Source: an uncultured Bacteroidaceae bacterium
GTDB taxonomy: Bacteria > Bacteroidota > Bacteroidia > Bacteroidales > Bacteroidaceae
Direction of reading: 5' to 3'
Length of the DNA stretch: 31,076 nucleotides
NCBI GenBank assembly: GCA_904501945.1
Contig: CAJGCU010000009.1
Location: forward strand, 1-31,076
Of the stretch, positions 23,859-30,323 are shown in pieces. The notes beneath the pieces are model-generated. The model saw nothing but the letters and a program-made list of their open reading frames with translations. It did no database searches and had not been told where the DNA came from. Each line of letters starts with the position of its first letter. The first letter of the stretch is position 1. The position numbers were made by a program, and so were the translations under genes.

Positions 23859-25475
23859 TTATTTCTTCTTTTTTACCTTTTTGTTAATTTTCTTGATATG
23901 CTGAAGAACATCTTGACTTTTCTCCAACTCTTTAGGATCCATCAATTCTACCACTCTATCCATGTATTGCTTGGCTTCTTCATATCGCTTAAGCTGATAA
24001 AGCACCCATGCATAAGTGTCGAGATAGGTAGGATTATCTGGCTCTATTTCATTAGATTTACGACTCATCTCTTCCGCCCGCTGCAAATCTTTTTTATTGA
24101 GCGACAAATAATAAGCATAGTTGTTGAGCACCATGGCATCATTCTGTTTGTAAACCAAACATGAGTCATAGGCTTGGAATGCCTTATCGTCTTGATCCAG
24201 ATCATGATAGATATCGCCAAGCATGGCATATATATTGGTATAGAGATCTCCCTTGTTGCTATTGTCGCTATTTCTCACACGTTCAATGCCTTCTTGCAAA
24301 ACTCCCACAGCCTCTTCTTTCCTGTCCAACTGAAAGTAAACAACTCCCAGATAGTAATAGTACACCGGAGACTTTGCCTTATAGTCCACAGCAGGCTTAC
24401 AGATGCTCACGACAGCAGACGTGTCATTATCCTCTATGGCATAAGACAATAGCTGCTGGCGTGCAGTATCATCCTCTGGATCTATCCCTAGCATTTGATA
24501 GAGAACTGGTTTAATGATTTCCTTTGACATATTCAGAGAAATCATATAGCGCACTTTCAACTCCAACAGTTCAGTATGCTCTTGAGGCTCTTGAAGAATC
24601 TTATCGAAAAGGCTCATCACCATTGTGGAATCCCCCTCTTTTGTTAGATTCTCTCTGATAACAACTCCCATCATCCGAACACGCGTAATATCATCCACAG
24701 CAGGATGCAGCATCAGTTTCGTTAAATATATCTGGTACAGCGAATCGTTGCCCTCAGCCTGATAATAATTTGACAAAGACAACAGCAACGTCACATTGCT
24801 GGAATCCTTCTGTTCCACCATGCGATACTGCTCCAAAGCCTCTTCCTTCTTGCCTGTATCAAGATAAAGGTCGCCTACAACCACTTGATAACGAAGGTCA
24901 TTAGGATATTCCTCGGCCAATGCCTGCATCTCGCTGAAAGCACGTTCCTCGTCTTGCATCTGCAAGAAAATCCTGAATTTCTCCATCGACAGTTGCTCAC
25001 TCTTCCCCTCTTTCAGCTCGATCTTATCAAGCACCTTCACCATATTCTCGTAGTCGCTGTTCTGCCCATATAGTTCAAGAAGCATCATCAACACCTCACC
25101 CTTCTCCGGGAACTGCTGTGCCATTTCTTCCACCTGCGCCAAAGCTTCTTCGTTACGACGACTGTTCAGATACAGCATTACCAGATGATTCTTGTACCAA
25201 TAGTTGCCAGGATAAAGTTTACTTGCTTTCTCTAACGCACTGATCGCCAAACTGTCGGCATCAACATAACGATAGAGGTCGGCTAATTCATACAATGCCG
25301 CACCCGATTCCGGATTCAATTTACAGCAATAGTCTAACAAATCAATGGCCGCCGCATAATTCTGCGCCAGCTTCTGCCTCAGAGCTTCATGAAAGAAATA
25401 GTCAAACTTCGTTGACTGAGCCGAAGCAACGAAAAACGAAAAACTAAAAACTAAAAGTGATAATATCTTTTTCAT
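23859..25475 (-). CDS. Exported tetratricopeptide-repeat protein
   Basis: A 538-residue exported protein with a signal peptide (MKKILSLLVFSFSFFVASAQ) and then TPR units through to the C-terminus; clear ones include AAIDLLDYCCKLNPESGAALYELADLYRY near 40-68 (partly shown), EEALEQYRMVEQKDSSNV and AEEMSRKSNEIEPDNPTYLD near the end. The final residues are Lys-rich (INKKVKKKK). TPR proteins are scaffolds; partners are probably the DUF4292 and EnvC-like envelope proteins encoded next. The ATG at 25475 begins the signal peptide; a GTG two codons upstream is possible. It follows dut by 34 bases. Confidence 0.88.
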   Translation of the reverse strand: MKKILSLLVFSFSFFVASAQSTKFDYFFHEALRQKLAQNYAAAIDLLDYCCKLNPESGAALYELADLYRYVDADSLAISALEKASKLYPGNYWYKNHLVMLYLNSRRNEEALAQVEEMAQQFPEKGEVLMMLLELYGQNSDYENMVKVLDKIELKEGKSEQLSMEKFRIFLQMQDEERAFSEMQALAEEYPNDLRYQVVVGDLYLDTGKKEEALEQYRMVEQKDSSNVTLLLSLSNYYQAEGNDSLYQIYLTKLMLHPAVDDITRVRMMGVVIRENLTKEGDSTMVMSLFDKILQEPQEHTELLELKVRYMISLNMSKEIIKPVLYQMLGIDPEDDTARQQLLSYAIEDNDTSAVVSICKPAVDYKAKSPVYYYYLGVVYFQLDRKEEAVGVLQEGIERVRNSDNSNKGDLYTNIYAMLGDIYHDLDQDDKAFQAYDSCLVYKQNDAMVLNNYAYYLSLNKKDLQRAEEMSRKSNEIEPDNPTYLDTYAWVLYQLKRYEEAKQYMDRVVELMDPKELEKSQDVLQHIKKINKKVKKKK

Positions 25476-25509
25476 TCCCACTGACCGTTTGGCATCGCCT
25501 ATTATCCTT

Positions 25510-25944
25510 TTACTTCACTCCGCTGTGGCCAAATCCTCCTGCCCCACGTTCCGTCTCATCAAGCACATCCACCTCTATCAGCTCCGGCTGTTCATGCTTG
25601 GCTATGACCATCTGAGCAATACGCTCGCCATCATTTATAACAAATGGCTCCGCTGACAAGTTGACCAAGATGACACACACCTCGCCACGATAGTCGGCAT
25701 CGATAGTGCCAGGAGTGTTGAGAACCGTAATACCCTTCTTGATTGCAAGTCCTGAACGAGGGCGAACCTGTGCTTCGTAGCCTGCTGGCAATGCCATGAA
25801 AAGACCTGTTGGAACAAGAACACGAGCCAAAGGCTCAAGTGTGATGGGAGCATCGAGATTGGCGCGCAAATCCATACCCGCCGAGAGCGGAGTAGCATAC
25901 TGAGGCAGCGGATGATGAGACTTGTTGATAATTTTGATTTCCAT
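25510..25944 (-). CDS. dut: dUTP diphosphatase
   Basis: A 144-residue trimeric dUTPase that hydrolyses dUTP to dUMP and pyrophosphate, keeping uracil out of DNA and feeding thymidylate synthesis. All five family motifs are visible: AGMDLRA, RPRSGLA, NTPGTIDADYRGE, GERIAQMV and the C-terminal RGAGGFGHSG. The ATG at 25944 gives the standard start MEIKIIN; the 12 in-frame residues upstream overlap the promoter box. It is first in the envelope operon and divergent from dgt, another dNTP-pool enzyme. Confidence 0.96.
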   Translation of the reverse strand: MEIKIINKSHHPLPQYATPLSAGMDLRANLDAPITLEPLARVLVPTGLFMALPAGYEAQVRPRSGLAIKKGITVLNTPGTIDADYRGEVCVILVNLSAEPFVINDGERIAQMVIAKHEQPELIEVDVLDETERGAGGFGHSGVK

Positions 25945-25961
25945 AGATACACAATTTGCTA

Positions 25962-25969
25962 CAAAGATA
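25962..25969 (-). promoter_or_regulatory. Probable -7 promoter box of the dut operon
   Basis: The minus strand reads TATCTTTG (25969 to 25962), 18 bases before the dut ATG, so the leader would be about 13 bases. The -33 region falls in the heptamer repeat and has no clear TTTG. Confidence 0.5.
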
Positions 25970-25979
25970 CGGATTTTCA

Positions 25980-26007
25980 TGAAGAATGAAGAATGAAGAA
26001 TGAAGAT
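25980..26007. repeat. Heptamer tandem repeat in the dut/dgt divergent promoter region
   Basis: Three exact TGAAGAA units and a fourth with one change (TGAAGAT) lie between the dut and dgt -7 boxes, about 10 bases upstream of the dut box. The number of units would set the spacing of the dut -33 region. Confidence 0.8.
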
Positions 26008-26064
26008 TTAGTGTCCGAATGACATTTCTTCATGCCTATTTTCTGTTTTTTAACGAAAAAGCAC

Positions 26065-26072
26065 TATTTTTG
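26065..26072 (+). promoter_or_regulatory. Probable -7 promoter box of dgt
   Basis: TATTTTTG, 36 bases before the ATG at 26108. T-rich DNA (26041-26051) sits at the -33 position without an exact TTTG. Confidence 0.5.
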
Positions 26073-26107
26073 TGTACAAATTCGATTTCTCTTTTTTCAA
26101 CACAGAA

Positions 26108-27424
26108 ATGAACTGGCAACAACTCATATCCAACAAAAGACTCGGACAGGAGGCAATTCACACAGAACACAAAGACGACCGTACCGAATTTAAGCGCGAC
26201 TACGACCGCCTCATCTTCTCTGCGCCTTTCCGAAGACTACAGAACAAAACTCAAGTATTTCCACTGCCAGGAAGCGTATTCGTGCACAACCGTCTCACCC
26301 ACTCGCTCGAAGTGGCAAGCGTCGGGCGCAGCCTTGGCGACGCCGTTGCCAATGCGCTCCTGAGCAAGCATCCCGAATGGACTTGCTCTTCCAACATTAG
26401 CGAAATCGGAGCTATAGTCAGCGCAGCGTGTCTTGCACACGACCTTGGCAATCCCCCTTTCGGACATTCTGGCGAGCACGCCATCGCCTCCTATTTCCTT
26501 GAAGGTCCAGGAATCAAATATAAGGAATTACTCACCGAAGAGCAATGGGCAGACATCACCCACTTCGACGGCAATGCAAACACATTCCGTCTGCTCACTC
26601 ACCAGTTCAAAGGACGTCGAGCCGGAGGTTTTGTACTCACTTACTCCACGCTGTCCTGCATTGTCAAATACCCCTTTCCTGCCACTGAAGCCCACAAGCA
26701 GAAATTCGGCTATTTCATCCCAGAAAAACCAATCTACGAACGAATTGCCACCGAACTGGGGCTGAAGAGAAAGGGAGCAGGATGGTGCCGACACCCTCTC
26801 ACATATCTTGTCGAGGCTGCTGATGACATCTGCTACGAAATCATGGACATAGAAGATGCCCACAAACTCAAGATTTTGTCCTTCGAAGAAACACGCGACC
26901 TCATGCTCGGCTTCATTGAGCCAGAGAAACGCACACACATCATTGATCGTTCGAAAGAGGTTGATGACAAGAATGAAAATGTGGTTTATTTTCGTTCATG
27001 TGCCATCGGTGCGCTCATCAGCGAATGTGCGCGAGTGTTCATCGACAACGAAGAAAAGATTCTGGATGGTGAATTCTGCGGTTCGCTCATCAAGCAGTCC
27101 AATGCTTTGACAAAGGAAGCATACAATGCCTGTGTAGAAGTGGCAAAGAGCCGCATCTACCGAAGCCGAGATGTCATAGACACCGAACTTTCAGGATACA
27201 AAATTATCTCCACCCTCATACAGCTTTTTACAGAAGCCGTCATGAATCCCCAACACACCTACAGCAAACTGCTGCTTGATCGTGTTTCATCCCAATACGA
27301 GGTGGACAGCCTCGATACCTACGAACGCATCATGGCGGTACTTGACTACCTTTCAGGCATGACCGACGTATTTGCGCTTGACCTCTACCGCAAGATTAAC
27401 GGCGAAAGTCTCCCCATGATTTAA
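26108..27424 (+). CDS. dgt: Deoxyguanosinetriphosphate triphosphohydrolase
   Basis: A 438-residue HD-domain enzyme that removes triphosphate from dGTP (and often other dNTPs). The metal-site residues are H65 (NRLTHSLEV), H111-D112 (CLAHDLGNPPFGHSGEHA) and the later Asp in VEAADDICYEIMDIEDA. The ATG at 26108 gives the family-typical start MNWQQLISNKR; an in-frame GTG at 26072 coincides with the promoter and is rejected. It is divergent from dut, so two nucleotide-pool enzymes share a regulatory region. A REP-like hairpin follows the stop. Confidence 0.94.
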   Translation: MNWQQLISNKRLGQEAIHTEHKDDRTEFKRDYDRLIFSAPFRRLQNKTQVFPLPGSVFVHNRLTHSLEVASVGRSLGDAVANALLSKHPEWTCSSNISEIGAIVSAACLAHDLGNPPFGHSGEHAIASYFLEGPGIKYKELLTEEQWADITHFDGNANTFRLLTHQFKGRRAGGFVLTYSTLSCIVKYPFPATEAHKQKFGYFIPEKPIYERIATELGLKRKGAGWCRHPLTYLVEAADDICYEIMDIEDAHKLKILSFEETRDLMLGFIEPEKRTHIIDRSKEVDDKNENVVYFRSCAIGALISECARVFIDNEEKILDGEFCGSLIKQSNALTKEAYNACVEVAKSRIYRSRDVIDTELSGYKIISTLIQLFTEAVMNPQHTYSKLLLDRVSSQYEVDSLDTYERIMAVLDYLSGMTDVFALDLYRKINGESLPMI

Positions 27425-27472
27425 AGCAGACATTCCAACTCCCATATACCGTACCCGTCGGGTCCGATGCAC

Positions 27473-27512
27473 CGCACCCCTCGAGTCCGCCACATCGGAC
27501 CCGAGGGGTGCG
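27473..27512. repeat. REP-like GC hairpin (copy 2)
   Basis: CGCACCCCTCGAGTCCG (27473-27489) pairs with CGGACCCGAGGGGTGCG (27496-27512) with one mismatch, loop CCACAT. Upstream, GTACCCGTCGGGTCCGATG (from 27451) can pair instead with CATCGGACC (27494-27502), so two folds compete. The core CCCGAGGGGTGC is shared with 9221-9233. It sits between the converging dgt and nucleoside-kinase genes and may end both transcripts. Confidence 0.75.
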
Positions 27513-27534
27513 CCTATTAAAAACACTTAATAAC

Positions 27535-28656
27535 CTAATATTTGAAAGCACTTCCTCCCAAGAACTCTCTCAATAGAGAATGGGGAGGCAAAAGCTCTAC
27601 AGGTATTGAACGGAAGTGGAGAAGCACCCATTTGAGCCGTTGCGCTTCAGCATACTCTGGAGAATCCTGCGGCACGCTATCAAGCAAAGGAATTGCCTGT
27701 TTCTTCAGCAAAGCAAGCTCATACTGGAATGCCGTACAGAAGTTGACATCGGCATTCTCCTGAAAAGGAACAACCCATTTGTTTTCGCCACGTCGAACCG
27801 ATGGCCATCGTTCCAAAGTGTCAATAGCAGTTGCTCCACGGAATTGGGCATCACGCACCATACGGCGAATGAGACGGTTGTCGGTAGTTGGGAAATAAGT
27901 GCCGTCATCGGCTTTCGCGACAGTCAAGCCAGAAATGTAGATACGGAAGAAGTTAGCTTCAGGAATAACTCCCGTAAGAAGAGGATTCAAAGCATGTATA
28001 CCTTCCAATATCAAAACAGTATGAGGAGAAAGTCGGAGGCGATTGCCACTCTTGACACTCTTGCCCTGCATAAAATCATAACGAGGAAGCTCTATTTCTT
28101 CGCCAGCAAAAAGCTGAGTCAGATGCTGCTGAAACAGCTCTATGTTGATGGCATAAATGCTCTCGTAGTCGTACTCGCCTGTTTCGTCCTTGGGTGTCAA
28201 CTCGCGGTCAATGTAATAATCATCAATAGAAATACATTTAGCCGTTATTCCATTCTGTTCCAAAGCTACGCTCAACTTCTTGCTAAATGTAGTCTTCCCA
28301 CTGGACGAAGGTCCGGCAATAAGAACAGCTTTTACGTCTGGCCGTGCAGCTATCGTATCTCCAAGCACTTCTATCCCTCGCACTTGAAGAGCTTCTGAGA
28401 TTTTCACCATCTTGTCGGCATCGCCATTTTCTATAATCTTATTCATCATGCCAATGGAATAGCACACCGTCTGCAAACGCTTGCTAAAAAGCGTACTGCC
28501 ATCCACTTTCTTCACAAGGTAGTCAATTGTCTCATCAAGCGTTTTCCCTTGTACTTCCGTCTTTATTTGTTCTGAAATCTTCAAAAAGTTTTCATTGACT
28601 TCAAATTTCTCTAAACTTTTATTATTTTTGCATTCCAATTGTTTTGTCGCATCCAT
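27535..28656 (-). CDS. Uridine-kinase-like nucleoside kinase, short form
   Basis: A 373-residue P-loop kinase of the uridine kinase/phosphoribulokinase family: Walker A GPSSSGKTT at residues 115-123, the substrate region SIDDYYIDRE near 146-155, LILEGIHALNP near 220-230, and the C-terminal block SLLREFLGGSAFKY typical of Bacteroidetes nucleoside kinases. Relatives I know are about 550 residues with an N-terminal TGS/ThrRS-like half; that half is missing here, where only about 100 weakly conserved residues precede the P-loop. The ATG at 28656 was chosen because upstream in-frame codons cross the promoter. It is divergent from menB. Confidence 0.85.
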   Translation of the reverse strand: MDATKQLECKNNKSLEKFEVNENFLKISEQIKTEVQGKTLDETIDYLVKKVDGSTLFSKRLQTVCYSIGMMNKIIENGDADKMVKISEALQVRGIEVLGDTIAARPDVKAVLIAGPSSSGKTTFSKKLSVALEQNGITAKCISIDDYYIDRELTPKDETGEYDYESIYAINIELFQQHLTQLFAGEEIELPRYDFMQGKSVKSGNRLRLSPHTVLILEGIHALNPLLTGVIPEANFFRIYISGLTVAKADDGTYFPTTDNRLIRRMVRDAQFRGATAIDTLERWPSVRRGENKWVVPFQENADVNFCTAFQYELALLKKQAIPLLDSVPQDSPEYAEAQRLKWVLLHFRSIPVELLPPHSLLREFLGGSAFKY

Positions 28657-28688
28657 GACTATAAAGATAAAAAAAATGTTTGATGCTT

Positions 28689-28721
28689 CAAAATTACAAT
28701 AAATATTTGAAAAATCACAAA
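28689..28721 (-). promoter_or_regulatory. Promoter of the nucleoside-kinase gene
   Basis: On the minus strand TTTG (28721 to 28718) and TAATTTTG (28696 to 28689) are 21 bases apart. The start near 28684 leaves a leader of about 28 bases. Its position supports the ATG at 28656. Confidence 0.65.
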
Positions 28722-28764
28722 ACAGCAACGACGAAATACCTTTTAAAAACAAGAATTAACGATT

Positions 28765-29625
28765 ATGGCAAGAGAATGGAAAGAAATAAAGCACTACGAA
28801 GAGATTAAGTTTGAACTATGGGAAGGAATCGCCAAGATTACCATCAACCGTCCACGCTACCGCAACGCTTTCACTCCGCAAACAACATGGGAAATGAGCG
28901 ACGCCATGTACATCGCACGGGAAAGAGCCGACGTGCGTGTTGTGGTGCTCACCGGTGCTGATTCACCACGCCAAGAGGGGCAAAGCGAAGAGGAGTGGCT
29001 GAAGACTTGCGCTTTCTGCGCAGGCGGAGACATGAATGTCAAAGGACGAGGCGGCTATGTAGGCCGCGATGGAGTGCCACGACTCAGTGTACTGGACGTC
29101 CAAAAACAAATACGTAGCATCCCCAAGCCCGTCATTGCAATGGTGAATGGGTTTGCTGTAGGCGGAGGACATGTGCTGCATGTCGTCTGCGACCTCACCA
29201 TTGCCAGTGACAACGCCAAATTCGGACAGACTGGTCCCAAAGTTGGCAGTTTCGACGCTGGTTTCGGCAGTTCCTATCTGGCTCGAATTGTCGGGCAGAA
29301 GAAAGCTCGAGAAATATGGTATCTCTGCAAACTCTACACCGCAGAAGAAGCTGAAAAGATGGGATTGGTTAACAAAGTAGTTCCCCATTGCCTATTGGAA
29401 GACGAAGTAGTGGAATGGGCACACACCATGATGAAACGCTCGCCTATCGCCCTGCGCATGATAAAGGCTGGCCTGAATGCCGAACTGGACGGTCAGGCAG
29501 GTATTCAGGAACTGGCTGGCGATGCAACAATGCTCTACTATTTCTGCGATGAAGCACAAGAAGGCGGAAAAGCTTTCCTCGAAAAAAGAGAGCCTAATTT
29601 CGAACAATATCCCTACATTCCATAG
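28765..29625 (+). CDS. menB: 1,4-dihydroxy-2-naphthoyl-CoA synthase
   Basis: A 286-residue crotonase-fold enzyme that closes the naphthoquinone ring in menaquinone synthesis. Visible motifs are the oxyanion stretches AFCAGGDM and GFAVGGGHVLHVVCDL, and the MenB signature GQTGPKVGSFDAG with its catalytic Asp. Length and both ends (C-terminus ...EQYPYIP) are normal for MenB. Other men genes are not in the window, so it stands apart from them. No consensus promoter was found in the 108 bases shared with the divergent kinase gene. Confidence 0.96.
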   Translation: MAREWKEIKHYEEIKFELWEGIAKITINRPRYRNAFTPQTTWEMSDAMYIARERADVRVVVLTGADSPRQEGQSEEEWLKTCAFCAGGDMNVKGRGGYVGRDGVPRLSVLDVQKQIRSIPKPVIAMVNGFAVGGGHVLHVVCDLTIASDNAKFGQTGPKVGSFDAGFGSSYLARIVGQKKAREIWYLCKLYTAEEAEKMGLVNKVVPHCLLEDEVVEWAHTMMKRSPIALRMIKAGLNAELDGQAGIQELAGDATMLYYFCDEAQEGGKAFLEKREPNFEQYPYIP

Positions 29626-29627
29626 AA

Positions 29628-29668
29628 AGAAAAGGGGTCTGCAGTCCTTTTCTGCGCAGAAAGGATGC
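29628..29668 (+). terminator. Competing hairpins after menB (possible terminator)
   Basis: AGAAAAGG (29628-29635) can pair with CCTTTTCT (29646-29653), or the latter can pair with the following AGAAAGG (29658-29664), whose centre TTTCTGCGCAGAAA (29649-29662) is an exact palindrome. Only one can form at a time. A short TTTT follows at 29669-29672. Confidence 0.45.
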
Positions 29669-29696
29669 TTTTCCGAAGAAAAATAATTGTTTTTAT

Positions 29697-29727
29697 TTTG
29701 TTCTTCTCCCAACTTTCACTACCTTTG
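29697..29727 (+). promoter_or_regulatory. Promoter of the tRNA-Arg/tRNA-Trp genes
   Basis: TTTG at 29697-29700 and TACCTTTG at 29720-29727 with a 19-base spacer: a perfect Bacteroidetes promoter. The start near 29733 precedes the first tRNA by about 14 bases. Confidence 0.8.
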
Positions 29728-29746
29728 CACCCGCAATACGGGAAAT

Positions 29747-29818
29747 GGCCCCATAGTTCAATGGATAGAACAAATCTCTCCTAAAGATTAGATCCGGGTT
29801 CGATTCCCGGTGGAGCTA
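29747..29818 (+). tRNA. tRNA-Arg (anticodon CCT), imperfect acceptor stem
   Basis: A 72-base cloverleaf: D stem GTTC/GAAC, anticodon stem AATCT/AGATT with loop CTCCTAA (anticodon CCT, reads AGG), T arm CCGGG TTCGATT CCCGG. The acceptor strands GGCCCCA and TGGAGCT leave a C-A mismatch at the fourth pair and a G-U first pair, unusual for a working tRNA. The base after the stem is A. CCA is not encoded (CAAG follows). Confidence 0.88.
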
Positions 29819-29872
29819 CAAGCCCCACACGGTGAAGAAAAAGCCAATATTGCAAACAGACATAACCAACAC

Positions 29873-29945
29873 ACGGGGTTAGTTTAGTTGGTAGAATATC
29901 GGTCTCCAAAACCGAGGGTCGGGGGTTCGAGTCCCTCACCCCGTG
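29873..29945 (+). tRNA. tRNA-Trp (anticodon CCA)
   Basis: A 73-base cloverleaf with acceptor ACGGGGT/ACCCCGT fully paired, D-loop AGTTGGTA, anticodon stem TCGGT/ACCGA with loop CTCCAAA (anticodon CCA), T loop TTCGAGT and discriminator G, as expected for bacterial tRNA-Trp. It lies 54 bases after tRNA-Arg on the same transcript. It is not next to secE-nusG, the site where a tRNA-Trp gene is often found in Bacteroidetes. Confidence 0.95.
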
Positions 29946-29955
29946 CAAAAAAAAG

Positions 29956-29989
29956 AAAACTGGTTGATTCGCATGAATCAACCAGTTTT
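29956..29989. terminator. Intrinsic terminator of the tRNA unit
   Basis: A 15-bp exact stem (29956-29970 with 29975-29989; core CTGGTTGATTC) with loop GCAT is followed by TATTTTT and preceded by an A-rich run, so it can also stop the converging TM2 gene. Confidence 0.9.
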
Positions 29990-30010
29990 TATTTTTGTAT
30001 ATATCTTCAA

Positions 30011-30229
30011 TTAGAAGAAGAAATTCTTTGCCTCTACACGCTCCTGGAATTTAGCGTCGTCATCAATGAGATAGATGATACCTTCAACGAGACCGAGAAT
30101 AGATGGAATACCTGTCCAGCACAAAGCAATATAGATAATGCCTGGAAGAATGTTACCCATATAGAACTTGTGAATGCCCCATCCACCAAGAAGAATACCG
30201 AGGATTCCTGCTACAATTTTACTTTTCAT
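30011..30229 (-). CDS. Small TM2-domain membrane protein
   Basis: A 72-residue inner-membrane protein: two hydrophobic helices (about residues 4-20 and 28-55) joined by the TM2-family turn GGWGIHKFYMG, then the conserved acidic end YLIDDDAKF. TM2 proteins are widespread but their function is not established. It has its own -7 box and shares the terminator with the tRNA unit. Confidence 0.85.
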   Translation of the reverse strand: MKSKIVAGILGILLGGWGIHKFYMGNILPGIIYIALCWTGIPSILGLVEGIIYLIDDDAKFQERVEAKNFFF

Positions 30230-30276
30230 AATCTTGAATTGAATTTAAGTTAAAAAATAAGAAACTTTTTCGGTTA

Positions 30277-30284
30277 CAAATTTA
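30277..30284 (-). promoter_or_regulatory. Probable -7 promoter box of the TM2 gene
   Basis: The minus strand reads TAAATTTG (30284 to 30277), about 48 bases before the ATG. It lies between the TM2 gene and the upstream DUF2851 stop. No clear -33 element. Confidence 0.5.
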
Positions 30285-30323
30285 CAAATAAAAATAGAAA
30301 AAGCTATCTTTATTCGCTAAAAA

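Noticed and set aside
26072..26107. Upstream GTG start for dgt adding 12 residues
   Set aside because: The GTG lies at the -7 promoter box; the ATG at 26108 gives the family-typical N-terminus.
27616..28398. 260-codon open frame on plus opposite the nucleoside kinase
   Set aside because: Antisense to a well-supported P-loop kinase gene; no start context or family match.
29781..29981. Open frame on minus containing GVRDSNPRPSVLETD
   Set aside because: This is the well-known false protein read from the antisense strand of tRNA genes; it spans both tRNAs here.
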